This document shows positions 43,150 through 52,111 of a stretch of DNA of 64,000 nt, one piece after another. Under the pieces are notes generated by a model. That model did no database searches. It was not told the DNA's origin and saw only the letters and a program-made list of their open reading frames with translations. This stretch comes from Halomonas fontilapidosi (GTDB taxonomy: Bacteria; Pseudomonadota; Gammaproteobacteria; Pseudomonadales; Halomonadaceae). The DNA lies in contig NZ_JACHXQ010000001.1 in NCBI RefSeq assembly GCF_014192285.1, positions 558,001 to 622,000 of the forward strand, given 5' to 3'. The number at the start of each line of letters is the position of its first letter. Position 1 is the first letter of the stretch. The position numbers and the translations under genes were made by a program.

Positions 43150-44805
43150 TCATTTGGCCGGGGCCGGGTCGGCGGCATCGGCGCGTAGCTTGAAGCGCTG
43201 GATCTTGCCACTGGGCGTCTTGGGCAGTTCCTCGACGAATTCGATCACCCGCGGGAAGGCGTGAGTCGAAAGCCGTTCGCGGACCAGTTGGCGAATCTCG
43301 TCGGCCAGTTCATCGCTGGCCTCGAAACCCTCGCGCAACACGATATACGACTTGATGATCTCGCCACGAATTTCGTCGGGCTGACCCACGGCGGCGGACT
43401 CGGCCACCGCTGCGTGAGTCATCACGCTGTTTTCCACGTCGGTAGGCCCGACACGATAGCCGGCGGTGGTGATGATATCGTCGTCGCGACCGGCAAACTG
43501 GAAGGTCCCGTCCGCATTGCGAATCACCACATCGCCGGTCAAATAATACCCTTCGGCGAAGGGGTGCTTCTCCTGCCAGGTATAGCCGGCGAAGAAGTGT
43601 GCCGGGGAATTCTTGATATCCACGGCCAGCACGCCAGGCTCACCCGGCGGCAGTTCATTGTACTCGGCATCGAGGATCGCCAGGCGGTAGCCGGGCATCG
43701 GCACACCCATCGCCCCGACGTGCTTGGGGTGGTCGAGGGCATGGTGATTGTTGCAGGTCATGCCGGTTTCGGTCTGGCCGTAGTGGTCCATGACCGGACA
43801 GCCCAGCGAGCGTTCCACCCAGGTCACCACCTCGGTGTTGAGTGGCTCGCCCGCGGAACTCGCTGCGCGCAGCTCGAGGGTCTGGTGGGCATCGTCGAAC
43901 AGCCCCGAGGCCTTCATCAGGCGATAGGCGGTGGGCGCGGCGGCGAAATTGGTAATGCGGTGGCGCTTCATGAAGGCCAGCGCCCCCTCGGCACTAAAGC
44001 CCGCCTCGCAGAAGTGCGTTGTCACGCCCAGCAGCAGCGGCCCGGCGATGGCGTAGTAGAGGCCGTAGGCCCAGCCTGGGTCGGCCATGTTCCAGAAGCG
44101 GTCGCTGTCACGCAGGTCGACGGCCAGTTCCATGTAGAGAGCGAAGGCCGGCATGCCGGCCAGCGGCACGGCCACGCCCTTGGGCTTGCCCACGGTGCCG
44201 GAGGTGAACATCTGCAGGAAGGGCTCCTCGCGCGCCAGGCGCGGCGGGGTGGCCTCGATCGGCGAGTGGGCGAGCGCCTCGTTCCAGTCCAGGTCGCTGG
44301 CGTGCTGGGCATCGGGTCCGCCGACGGCGAGCACCGGCGGGCACTGGGTCAGATCATCGAACTTGAAGCGGTTGGCGTGATCGGTGATCAGCAGCTTCGT
44401 ATCGGCGCGGCCCAGTCGATAGTCCACGGCGTCGGGCCCGAAGGCGGTGAACAGCGGTTGGTAGACGGCACCGATGCGCCAGGTGGCCAGCACCGCCACC
44501 AGCAGTGCGGGAGAGCGTGGCAGCATGCAGGCAATGCGGTCCCCCACGCCCAGCCCACGCTCGGCAAACCAGCCGGCGAGCCTGGCGCTTTCGGCATCGA
44601 GTTCGGCATAGGTCAGGGTATTGACCTGGCCCTGGGTATCCTCGTGCACCAGCGCCAGGACATCGCCACGCCCGGCACGCAGGTGTCGTCCGCAGCAGGA
44701 CTCGAAGGCATTGGCCTTGCCATCGCGATGATCGTCGAGGCGTGCGATGACGTCATCGATGGAAAAGGTCTCGAGATAGCTCTGATAGTCGGGAAGGGTG
44801 CTCAT
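43150..44805 (-). CDS. AMP-binding acyl-CoA synthetase
   Basis: 551 aa, ANL superfamily: P-loop MFTSGTVGKPKGVAVP (about 197-212), DHYGQTETGM (A5), YLTGDVVIRNADGTFQFAGR (A7), DDDIITTAGYRVGPTDVENS (A8 hinge) and the catalytic Lys in PKTPSGKIQRFKLR. Close to medium-chain/short acyl-CoA synthetases of the acetyl-CoA-synthetase-like type. Activates a carboxylic acid for the neighbouring beta-oxidation enzymes. Start at 44805 after GAGAGGG. A TetR-type operator lies ~135 bases upstream. Confidence 0.92.
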   Translation of the reverse strand: MSTLPDYQSYLETFSIDDVIARLDDHRDGKANAFESCCGRHLRAGRGDVLALVHEDTQGQVNTLTYAELDAESARLAGWFAERGLGVGDRIACMLPRSPALLVAVLATWRIGAVYQPLFTAFGPDAVDYRLGRADTKLLITDHANRFKFDDLTQCPPVLAVGGPDAQHASDLDWNEALAHSPIEATPPRLAREEPFLQMFTSGTVGKPKGVAVPLAGMPAFALYMELAVDLRDSDRFWNMADPGWAYGLYYAIAGPLLLGVTTHFCEAGFSAEGALAFMKRHRITNFAAAPTAYRLMKASGLFDDAHQTLELRAASSAGEPLNTEVVTWVERSLGCPVMDHYGQTETGMTCNNHHALDHPKHVGAMGVPMPGYRLAILDAEYNELPPGEPGVLAVDIKNSPAHFFAGYTWQEKHPFAEGYYLTGDVVIRNADGTFQFAGRDDDIITTAGYRVGPTDVENSVMTHAAVAESAAVGQPDEIRGEIIKSYIVLREGFEASDELADEIRQLVRERLSTHAFPRVIEFVEELPKTPSGKIQRFKLRADAADPAPAK

Positions 44806-44927
44806 GTAATGCCCTCTCGCGGTTTGTGCTTGTTGTGGCGGCAAATGGGGCACGCCCAATGCTGACGACGTAAGGAAACGGTCATAGCCGATGGCTGGCG
44901 TGCGCGCCCACCTTCTGGTTAGATGCA

Positions 44928-44960
44928 GTTGACGTAAGCGTCAACCTAGCAAGCGCTAGG
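44928..44960. promoter_or_regulatory. Operator cluster upstream of the acyl-CoA synthetase
   Basis: Two abutting inverted repeats: GTTGACG-TAAG-CGTCAAC (44928-44945) and CCTAGC-AAGC-GCTAGG (44945-44960). The 20 bases 44940-44959 match 19/20 to the sequence in front of the TetR gene, inverted. The remaining parts of the 44806-45075 gap show nothing further. Confidence 0.6.
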
Positions 44961-45075
44961 TACACGCTAGAGGCTCTCGAGGAAGGGGGCAAGCCCTGAA
45001 CGACGGGATGGGACTAGACGATGGTCGAGCGTGGCGGAGCGATGACGTACCGGCGCTCGACCAGGGGCCGGCGGG

Positions 45076-45654
45076 TCAGGCGGGTCGATGAGTGATCATC
45101 GCGACCAGCTCGTGGGCCAGGTCATCCGGAGAGCGAGGGCCGGCGGGGTCGTACCAGCGCACCGTCCAGTTCAGCGCCCCCATCACGAAGCGAGACACCA
45201 GGAAGCGGTCGCCGTGGATCAGACCGGCGCCCAGCGCCTCGTCGATCACCGCTTCCCACAGCGCTTCGTAGGCATCGCGCAGGTGGCTCAGGTGGTCGCG
45301 GGCCTCGGGGTCCAGGCGGCGCCATTCGTAGAGGGCAACGACATGGGCATTGCGGTCGGTGAGCAGGGTTTCCAGGTGGGCACGTGCCATGGCCTGCAAC
45401 CGTGATTCGGCCGTGTTGTCACACTGCTCTAGGGCCGCCTTGGCGATGACCAGGGCATTCTGGGTGCCCTCTTCGATCACCGCGGTCAGGATCTCCTGCT
45501 TGTCGCGGAAGTGATGGAAGAGGCTGCCGGACTTGATGCCCATCTCCTGGGCGAGCATGCGCACGGTGGTCCGATCGAAGCCCTCCTGGACGAACAACTG
45601 GGCGGCCTGGCGGGTCAACTCCTTGCGACGCGGTGAGTCATTCATTACATTCAT
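45076..45654 (-). CDS. TetR/AcrR family transcriptional regulator
   Basis: 192 aa. N-terminal HTH: RKELTRQAAQLFVQEGFDRT, TVRMLAQEMGIKSGSLFHHF, RDKQEILTAVIEEG; the helical C-terminal ligand domain follows. Divergent from the thiolase gene. Its promoter and the synthetase promoter share an almost identical 20-bp site, so it most likely represses the whole cluster and itself, released by an acyl-CoA. Two Met (45654, 45645) are possible starts, neither with a strong ribosome site. Confidence 0.9.
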   Translation of the reverse strand: MNVMNDSPRRKELTRQAAQLFVQEGFDRTTVRMLAQEMGIKSGSLFHHFRDKQEILTAVIEEGTQNALVIAKAALEQCDNTAESRLQAMARAHLETLLTDRNAHVVALYEWRRLDPEARDHLSHLRDAYEALWEAVIDEALGAGLIHGDRFLVSRFVMGALNWTVRWYDPAGPRSPDDLAHELVAMITHRPA

Positions 45655-45665
45655 CGACGTTTACA

Positions 45666-45685
45666 CTAGCGCTTGCTTGGTTGAC
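45666..45685. promoter_or_regulatory. TetR operator between regulator and thiolase
   Basis: CTAGCGCTTGCTTGGTTGAC, inverted 19/20 match to 44940-44959. Positioned twelve bases before the TetR start and ~155 before the thiolase. Confidence 0.6.
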
Positions 45686-45841
45686 CCTGAGAAAACCACA
45701 GCCCCGGGGCCGGGTCAACGCAGCCTCCTTGCCAGCCCGGCCTCGATACGCCACAACCAGAAGTGACGGGGATATCACCTCAACCCCCCAACAATCACAA
45801 CGCGGTTTGTCGCAAGCCGCACGCCATCACGGAGTCACACC

Positions 45842-47029
45842 ATGAGCAACGCCAACGATATCGTTTTCCTCTCTGCCGCACGCACACCCATGGGCGGCAT
45901 GCTGGGCAGCCTCGCCAGCGTCACCGCCCCGCAACTGGGGGCCACGGCAATCCGCGCCGCCATCGAACGCGCTGGCATCAGTGCCGACAGCATCGACGAG
46001 GGCATCATGGGCTGTGTGCTGCCCGCTGGCGTCAAGCAGGGCCCGGCCCGCCAGGCCATGCGCCAGGCCGGCATTGGCGACGTCATCGGCGCCACCACCA
46101 TCAACAAGCTGTGCGGTTCGGGCATGAAAGCCACCATGCTGGCCCACGACGTGATCCGCGCCGGTAGCGGTGAGGTCGTCCTGGCCGGCGGCATGGAGTC
46201 GATGACCAATGCGCCGCACATCCTGACCAAGGCGCGGGCGGGCTATCGGCTGGGCCACGGTGAACTCAAGGACCACATGTTCCTCGACGGTCTGGAGGAC
46301 GCCGAAACCGGCAAGCTGATGGGCGGCTTCGCCCAGGAGATCGCCAGCGAGCGCGACTACAGCCGCGAGCGTCTCGACGACTTCGCCATCGCCTCGCTGG
46401 AGCGCGCCATGGAGGCCACTAACGCCGGCCACCTCAAGGCCGAGATGGCCCCGGTCACCGTCACCAGCCGCCAAGGCGAAAACGTGGTGGACCACGACGA
46501 GCAGCCCTTTCAGGCCAAGCTCGACAAGATCCGCTCGCTGCGCCCCGCCTTCGCCAAGGACGGCACCATTACCGCCGCCAACTCGAGCTCCATTTCCGAC
46601 GGCGCCTCGGCGCTGATCCTGGCCAGCCAGGCGGCGGCCGACCGGCTGGGCGCCAAGCCGATCGCGCGGATGCTGGGCCACAGCACCAATTCACGTCACC
46701 CGAGCGAGTTCACCATTGCCCCGGTCGGCGCCATCGACAAGCTGATGAAGCAACTCGACTGGACCGTCGACGACGTCGATCTGTTCGAGATCAACGAGGC
46801 CTTCGCGGTGGTCACCCTGATGGCCATGGACGACCTGGGCCTGCCCCATGACAAGGTCAACGTGTTCGGCGGCGCCTGCGCCCAGGGCCACCCCATCGGC
46901 TCCACTGGCTCGCGGATCATCGCCACCCTGATCCATGCCCTGCGCACCAAGGGCGGCAAGCGCGGCATCGCCAGCCTGTGCATCGGTGGCGGCGAGGCGA
47001 CTGCCGTGGCCGTGGAGCTGATCGACTGA
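45842..47029 (+). CDS. Acetyl-CoA C-acyltransferase (thiolase)
   Basis: 395 aa. Nucleophile Cys in TTINKLCGSGMKATMLAHDV (about 91), NEAFAVVTLM, and C-terminal GGACAQGHPIGSTGSRIIAT with the second Cys/His pair. Cleaves a 3-ketoacyl-CoA or condenses acetyl-CoA. GGAG eight bases before the ATG. Divergent from the TetR gene; followed 11 bases later by a hydrolase gene. Confidence 0.94.
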   Translation: MSNANDIVFLSAARTPMGGMLGSLASVTAPQLGATAIRAAIERAGISADSIDEGIMGCVLPAGVKQGPARQAMRQAGIGDVIGATTINKLCGSGMKATMLAHDVIRAGSGEVVLAGGMESMTNAPHILTKARAGYRLGHGELKDHMFLDGLEDAETGKLMGGFAQEIASERDYSRERLDDFAIASLERAMEATNAGHLKAEMAPVTVTSRQGENVVDHDEQPFQAKLDKIRSLRPAFAKDGTITAANSSSISDGASALILASQAAADRLGAKPIARMLGHSTNSRHPSEFTIAPVGAIDKLMKQLDWTVDDVDLFEINEAFAVVTLMAMDDLGLPHDKVNVFGGACAQGHPIGSTGSRIIATLIHALRTKGGKRGIASLCIGGGEATAVAVELID

Positions 47030-47039
47030 GGAGCGCAAC

Positions 47040-47837
47040 GTGGCAGGGATGCCCGACATCCAGTCGTCGTGGATCGACTCGCCGCACGGCAAGTGCTTCG
47101 CTGCCCGCTGGCGACCCACTGAGGGCGAGGCATCGCGCAGCCCCATCGTGCTGCTGCACGACTCGCTGGGCTGCGTGTCGCTATGGCGGGAATTCCCCGC
47201 CCGGCTAGCGGCTGCCAGCGGCCGCGAGGTCATCGCCTACGACCGCCTTGGCTACGGGAGGTCGTCGCCTTACCCGGGGCCCCAGCCGTCCAGCTTTATC
47301 GCCGATGAAGCCGAGTACTTTCATGAGCTGCGTGAGTCCTTCGGACTCGCCCATTTCGTGATTCTCGGCCACAGCGTTGGCGGTGGCATGGCGGTCGAGA
47401 TCGCCGGCCGGCATGCCGACGGCTGCAAGGCGCTGATGACGGTGGCGGCTCAGGCCTTCACCGAGCCCCGCACCCTGGCCGGCATCCGCGAAGCCGAACA
47501 GGCCTTCCAGAACCCCACCGCCATGGCGCGCCTGGCAAAACATCACGGGGCCAAGGCCGAATGGGTTCTGCGCGCCTGGGTCGACACCTGGCACTCCCAG
47601 GCCTTCGCTGACTGGACGCTGGACGGCGCCCTGCAGCGGGTAACCTGTCCGACCCTGGCCATCCATGGCCAGCACGACGAATACGGCTCGCTGGCTCAAC
47701 CCGAGCGGATCGCCACGCAGGTCGCCGGCCCGGCCAAGATGGCCATCCTGCCCTGCGGGCATGTCCCCCATCGCGAGTGCCCCGAGACGTTGATCGCCAC
47801 CCTGCTGCCCTTCCTGGCCGAGCCGGCCTCGGCCTGA
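47040..47837 (+). CDS. Alpha/beta fold hydrolase
   Basis: 265 aa, GTG start with GAGGAG seven bases upstream. IVLLHDSLGCVSLWREFP, YDRLGYGRSSPY, nucleophile ILGHSVGGGMAVEIAG (Ser about 110), acid in IHGQHDEYGSLAQ and His in LPCGHVPHRECP. No lid specificity visible. Co-transcribed with the thiolase; may hydrolyse an ester or acyl-CoA of the same pathway. Confidence 0.88.
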   Translation: MAGMPDIQSSWIDSPHGKCFAARWRPTEGEASRSPIVLLHDSLGCVSLWREFPARLAAASGREVIAYDRLGYGRSSPYPGPQPSSFIADEAEYFHELRESFGLAHFVILGHSVGGGMAVEIAGRHADGCKALMTVAAQAFTEPRTLAGIREAEQAFQNPTAMARLAKHHGAKAEWVLRAWVDTWHSQAFADWTLDGALQRVTCPTLAIHGQHDEYGSLAQPERIATQVAGPAKMAILPCGHVPHRECPETLIATLLPFLAEPASA

Positions 47838-47859
47838 GGCGTATCGATTCTGGCCTGTC

Positions 47860-48663
47860 TCACCCCTTGGGCGCCGCCAGACGATCGAGACGCAGTCGCT
47901 GGCGACCATCGAACAGCCGCCGGCTGCCCGCGGCTACCGCAGCCAGCGTGCCGAAGCCGGTTCCCAGGGTGATGGTGAACATCACCAGTATCTGGTACTT
48001 CACCGCCAGCGCCGGCGGGCTCCCGGCGAGAATCTGGCCGGTCATCATGCCCGGCAGGCTGACCACCCCGGCGGCGGCCATGGCGTTGATCATCGGCATC
48101 AGGCCACTACGCATCGCCTCGCGGCGAATGTCCCCCACCGCCGCCTGCCAGCGCTGACCTAGCATCAGGCGATTCTCGATCACCGCGCGCTGGCGCCAGG
48201 CGGTGTCGGTCAGGCGATCCAGCGCCAGGGCGACGCCGGTCATGGTGTTGCCGAGCATCATGCCCAGCAGCGGAATGGCATACTGAGGTCGGTACCAGGG
48301 CTCGGGGCCGATGATCACGGCGAGGGTCAACACGGTCACCGTGAACGACGACAGGAACATCGCTACGGTACCGATACCGAAGGCCCAGCCGCCGATCAGG
48401 CGCCGCTTCTGGCGCGCCATCACCTCGCGCCCGGCAATCAACAGCATGCCCAGCGCCATCAGCGCCACCCAGTAGAGCGTCGCTGCCGCGAACAATGCCT
48501 CCAGCACCAGACCCACCAGTGCAAGCTGGACCACCGTGCGCGTCGCCGCGATCAGCAAGTGTCGGCTCATGCCGAGCCGCATGGCCGCCGTGCATCCCGC
48601 CAGCGCCACCACCATCAGCGCCGCCAGGGCCAGCTGCCACCAGGCCAGTTCGATCACACCCAT
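47860..48663 (-). CDS. fetB: Iron export ABC transporter permease FetB
   Basis: 267 aa, about seven membrane segments (WWQLALAALMVVALAGC, TVVQLALVGLVLEALFAAAT, MFLSSFTVTVLTLAVIIGPE). The stretch IPLLGMMLGNTMTGVALALD and SLPGMMTGQILAGSPPALAV is diagnostic of the FetB/YbbM family, implicated in iron efflux and peroxide resistance in E. coli. Overlaps fetA by ten bases. Confidence 0.93.
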   Translation of the reverse strand: MGVIELAWWQLALAALMVVALAGCTAAMRLGMSRHLLIAATRTVVQLALVGLVLEALFAAATLYWVALMALGMLLIAGREVMARQKRRLIGGWAFGIGTVAMFLSSFTVTVLTLAVIIGPEPWYRPQYAIPLLGMMLGNTMTGVALALDRLTDTAWRQRAVIENRLMLGQRWQAAVGDIRREAMRSGLMPMINAMAAAGVVSLPGMMTGQILAGSPPALAVKYQILVMFTITLGTGFGTLAAVAAGSRRLFDGRQRLRLDRLAAPKG

Positions 48664-49268
48664 GCCGGTGCCTCCCTGAGGTTACGGCCTTCGATGCGCC
48701 AGTGGCGGGTCGCCACCCTGGCGATCTGATCGGCGTCGTGGGCGACCCAGAGCACCGGCCAGTGTCGCTCGCGAATGCGCGCCATTAGCCACGCCTCCAC
48801 CCGGCGCGTGGTCGCCCCGTCTAGGTTGGCGGTAGGCTCATCGAGCAGCAGCACCGAGGGCTCCAGGCTGACCGCCCGCAGCAGGGCCAGGCGCTGCTTC
48901 TCTCCCGACGACAGCCGCGCGACCTGCCATGTCAGCACCTCGGGCGTGAATCCCAGCGCCTCCAGGTCGGACGCCTCGGCCCGGGGCAGGTGCTCGCCCA
49001 CCTCGTCTTCCCACCAGTGGCTCTCTGCCGGCACCAGCATCACTCGCGCACGCCACGCATGGGCCGGCAGCGACGCCTGGTCGATATCGCCCAGCCATAC
49101 CTCACCGTCATGGGCCTCGAGATCGGCCACGGCGCGCAGCAGACGACTCTTGCCGGAACCGCTGGGACCCGACAGGCAGTGAACCTCGCCGGGAGCGACC
49201 GTCAGGGTCACCGGGGCCAACTCGCCGACGGCAAGCCGCACCAGGTGCAGCGACGGGGGTGCAGTCAT
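48654..49268 (-). CDS. fetA: Iron export ABC transporter ATP-binding protein FetA
   Basis: 204 aa ATPase: Walker A GPSGSGKSRLLRAVADLE (33-50), signature LSSGEKQRLALLRAVSLEPS, Walker B VLLLDEPTANLD, switch His in WVAHDADQ. The typical FetA feature MLVPAESHWWEDEVGEHL replaces the usual Q-loop region. GGAGG before the ATG. Operon fetA-fetB. Confidence 0.93.
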   Translation of the reverse strand: MTAPPSLHLVRLAVGELAPVTLTVAPGEVHCLSGPSGSGKSRLLRAVADLEAHDGEVWLGDIDQASLPAHAWRARVMLVPAESHWWEDEVGEHLPRAEASDLEALGFTPEVLTWQVARLSSGEKQRLALLRAVSLEPSVLLLDEPTANLDGATTRRVEAWLMARIRERHWPVLWVAHDADQIARVATRHWRIEGRNLREAPAWV

Positions 49269-49340
49269 GGTGGCCTCCGCAGCAGGGGAACTGGCTGCGA
49301 TGGTAGCAGCTAGTCGCGTACGTGAGAGTGAGACATGCCA

Positions 49341-49380
49341 CGGTCATCGCCGCGTCATCTAGGCGACTCTTCACTGTCAT
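49341..49380 (+). promoter_or_regulatory. Pho box repeats upstream of phnD
   Basis: Seven-base units at exact 11-base steps: CGGTCAT (49341), GCGTCAT (49352), GCGACTC (49363, weak), CTGTCAT (49374, perfect). This matches PhoB sites (CTGTCAT-N4 repeated), implying induction under phosphate limitation. Confidence 0.65.
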
Positions 49381-49435
49381 GAAAGGCTTCCAGGATACGT
49401 CATGCACCTCATATCCCTGACACAGGTGGACTCCC

Positions 49436-50404
49436 ATGCAAACCCTGACACGCTCCCTGCTCGCCGGCGGCTTCGCCGTCGCCGCTCTCACCGTCGGTAT
49501 CTCTCAGGCCCAGGCTGAGTTCTCCCTGAGCGAGCGCTACACCGATAGCGACGGCGACCTGGTGGCCGATATCCCCGCAGACGAGAGCCAGTGGCTCGAC
49601 CCCGACACCCTGGTGTTCGCCTATACCCCGGTCGAGGACCCCGCCGTCTACGCCGAGGTGTGGGACGGTTTCCTCGAGCATATGGAGGAGGTCACCGGCA
49701 AGACGGTGCAGTTCTTCCCGGTGCAGTCCAACTCCGCCCAGATCGAGGCGATGCGCGCCGGGCGTCTCCATGTCGCCGGCTTCAATACGGGTTCGAACCC
49801 CCTGGCCGTGGCCTGTGCCGGCTATCGGCCCTTCACCATGATGGCCGCCGAGGACGGCAGTTTCGGCTACGAGATGGAGATCATCACCCATCCGGGCTCA
49901 GGCATCGACGAGGTCGAGGACATCCGCGGCCGGACCCTGACTCACACCTCCGAGACCTCCAACTCCGGCTTCAAGGCGCCCACCGCGCTGATGGCCTCCG
50001 AGTTCGATATGGTCTCCGGCGAGGACTACGAGGTCGACTTCTCCGGCAAGCACGACAACTCCGTGCTGGGCGTGGCCAACCAGGACTACGCGGTGGCCAC
50101 CGTCGCCAACTCGGTCAAGAACCGCATGATCGACCGTGGCGTGATCGACGCCGACCAGCTCGAGGTGATCTACCAGTCCGACACCTTCCCCACCACCAGC
50201 TACGGCACCGTCTACAACCTGGCGCCCGAGCTGCAGGAGGCGATCCAGGAGTCCTTCTTCAGCTTCGAGTGGGAAGGCAGCGCGCTGGCCGAGGAGTTTG
50301 GTCGCAACGGGGAGGAGCAGTTCATCCCCATCACCTTCAAGGAGCACTGGGCGGTGATTCGCCAGATCGATGAGGCCAACGGCGTCGAATACGACTGCAA
50401 CTGA
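49436..50404 (+). CDS. phnD: Phosphonate-type ABC transporter substrate-binding protein
   Basis: 322 aa, signal peptide [20 protein letters not shown]. Body shows [77 protein letters not shown] (anion-binding Ser/Thr cluster) and [17 protein letters not shown]: PhnD family. It may bind phosphonate, phosphite or phosphate. AioX arsenite sensors belong to the same superfamily, but here phnCEE follow, so transport is the main role. A strong hairpin after the stop probably lowers downstream expression. Confidence 0.93.
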   Translation: MQTLTRSLLAGGFAVAALTVGISQAQAEFSLSERYTDSDGDLVADIPADESQWLDPDTLVFAYTPVEDPAVYAEVWDGFLEHMEEVTGKTVQFFPVQSNSAQIEAMRAGRLHVAGFNTGSNPLAVACAGYRPFTMMAAEDGSFGYEMEIITHPGSGIDEVEDIRGRTLTHTSETSNSGFKAPTALMASEFDMVSGEDYEVDFSGKHDNSVLGVANQDYAVATVANSVKNRMIDRGVIDADQLEVIYQSDTFPTTSYGTVYNLAPELQEAIQESFFSFEWEGSALAEEFGRNGEEQFIPITFKEHWAVIRQIDEANGVEYDCN

Positions 50405-50417
50405 GCCTCAACTCAGG

Positions 50418-50447
50418 AAGGCGCGGGCGGCATGCCGCCCGCGCCTT
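50418..50447 (+). terminator. Intercistronic hairpin phnD/phnC
   Basis: Perfect palindrome (AAGGCGCGGGCGGCA and complement) with a weak following TCGCG. Likely stabilises phnD mRNA or partially stops transcription, giving more binding protein than transporter. Confidence 0.65.
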
Positions 50448-50480
50448 CGCGTAGATGAGTCACAGGGGAGAACCTGCCAC

Positions 50481-51305
50481 GTGCTGACCCTCAACCAGCT
50501 GACCAAGGTCTATAGCGTCGGCGACCCGGCACTGCGCGACGTGACCTTTCGCGTCCCGCGAGGCCAGGTCGTCGGCCTGATCGGCCCCTCGGGGGCCGGC
50601 AAGTCGACCCTGATCCGCTGCATCAACCGCCTGGTAGAGCCGTCCAGCGGCGCAATTTACCTGGACGAGACCGACCTGACCTGCCTGGGCAGTCGCGAGC
50701 TGCGCCGAGCGCGGCGGCGCATCGGCATGATCTTCCAGGAATACGCCCTGGTGGAGCGACTGACCGTCATGGAGAACGTGCTCTCCGGCCGCCTGGGATA
50801 CGTGCCCTTCTGGCGCAGCTTCACGCGGCGCTTCCCGGGTCACGACATCGAGAATGCCTACCGCCTGCTCGACCGGGTGGGCCTGCTGGCACATGCCGAC
50901 AAGCGCGCCGACGCCCTCTCGGGGGGGCAGCGCCAGCGGGTGGGCATCGCCCGCGCCCTGGCCCAGGAGCCAGAGCTGCTGCTGGTGGATGAGCCCACCG
51001 CAAGCCTCGACCCCAAGACCAGCCGCCAGATCATGCGGCTGATCACCGAGATCTGCGCCGAGCGCCAGCTGCCGGCCATCGTCAACATCCACGATGTGCC
51101 GCTGGCCCAGCAGTTCGTCGACCGACTGGTGGGACTTCGCGCCGGGCAGATGGTGTTCGATGACACGCCAGACCGCCTCGACGAGACCATGCTCAGCGAG
51201 ATCTACGGTGCCGAGGACTGGACGGCCATGGACCAGGAGGACGACGAGCCCGAGTCCAGCAGCGATGCACAGATCTCCCTGCGGCTGCCGGGGGCAGCGA
51301 CATGA
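50481..51305 (+). CDS. phnC: Phosphonate-type ABC transporter ATP-binding protein
   Basis: 274 aa from GTG 50481 (AGGGGAG upstream). Walker [21 protein letters not shown], PhnC-typical [38 protein letters not shown], signature [20 protein letters not shown], Walker [34 protein letters not shown]. The C-tail is acidic ([14 protein letters not shown]). Overlaps phnE1 by four bases. Confidence 0.95.
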   Translation: MLTLNQLTKVYSVGDPALRDVTFRVPRGQVVGLIGPSGAGKSTLIRCINRLVEPSSGAIYLDETDLTCLGSRELRRARRRIGMIFQEYALVERLTVMENVLSGRLGYVPFWRSFTRRFPGHDIENAYRLLDRVGLLAHADKRADALSGGQRQRVGIARALAQEPELLLVDEPTASLDPKTSRQIMRLITEICAERQLPAIVNIHDVPLAQQFVDRLVGLRAGQMVFDDTPDRLDETMLSEIYGAEDWTAMDQEDDEPESSSDAQISLRLPGAAT

Positions 51306-52111
51306 CCGCGAACGCCGCCTATCCGCGCCGCTGGAAACGCCCACCGCAGCTGGTCACGACCCGACGCTGGCGGCTGACCCTGCCGTTGCTGGTCGTGGCC
51401 TACCTGGTGCTGGCGCTGGGCTCATTGGAGATCGACGCCGGCCGCGTCGTCGAAGGCCTGTCGCGCGGCGCACGCTTCATCCAGGGCTTCTTGCAGCCGG
51501 ACTTCGTCAGCCGCTGGCAGGATATTCGTCAGGGGCTGATCGAGAGCCTGACCATGACACTCACCGCCACGGTGGTGGGCGTGCTGATCTCCGTGCCCAT
51601 CGGCATCGGCGCGGCACGTAACCTGTCACCGCGCCCGGTCTATCTGGTGTGTCGTTCGATCGTCGCCGTCAGCCGTTCGCTGCAGGAGATCATCATCGCC
51701 ATCTTCCTGGTCGCCATGTTCGGTTTCGGTCCCTTCGCCGGCTTCCTCACGCTGGCCTTCGCTTCCATCGGCTTCGTCGCCAAGCTCCTCGCCGACGACA
51801 TCGAGGAGGCCAGCGCCAGCCAGATCGAGGCCATCCGTGCCACCGGTGCCAGCGGCCTGCAGCTGATCCATTACGCCATTCAGCCACAGGTCATGCCGCG
51901 ACTGATCGGCCTGTCGCTCTATCGCCTGGACATCAACTTCCGCGAGAGCGCGGTGATCGGCATCGTCGGCGCCGGGGGAATCGGCGCCACCCTCAATACC
52001 GCCATCGACCGTTACGAGTACGACAGTGCCGGCGCCATCCTGCTGCTCGTCATCGCCATCGTCATGCTCTCGGAGTATGGCTCAAGCTACCTCAGGAAGA
52101 CCCTGCAATGA
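51302..52111 (+). CDS. phnE: Phosphonate-type ABC transporter permease 1
   Basis: 269 aa, about six membrane spans. [40 protein letters not shown], the EAA-like coupling segment [20 protein letters not shown] and [20 protein letters not shown] mark PhnE. Forms a heterodimer with the next permease. Overlaps both neighbours by four bases. Confidence 0.94.
   Translation: MTANAAYPRRWKRPPQLVTTRRWRLTLPLLVVAYLVLALGSLEIDAGRVVEGLSRGARFIQGFLQPDFVSRWQDIRQGLIESLTMTLTATVVGVLISVPIGIGAARNLSPRPVYLVCRSIVAVSRSLQEIIIAIFLVAMFGFGPFAGFLTLAFASIGFVAKLLADDIEEASASQIEAIRATGASGLQLIHYAIQPQVMPRLIGLSLYRLDINFRESAVIGIVGAGGIGATLNTAIDRYEYDSAGAILLLVIAIVMLSEYGSSYLRKTLQ

Noticed and set aside
43261-44865. 534-codon plus-strand frame opposite the acyl-CoA synthetase
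   Set aside because: Antisense shadow; the synthetase motifs fix the true strand.
49436-50404. Calling the phnD-like gene aioX
   Set aside because: It is followed by phnC and two phnE genes and preceded by Pho-box repeats, so a transporter binding protein fits better than an AioX sensor; no aioSR is adjacent.
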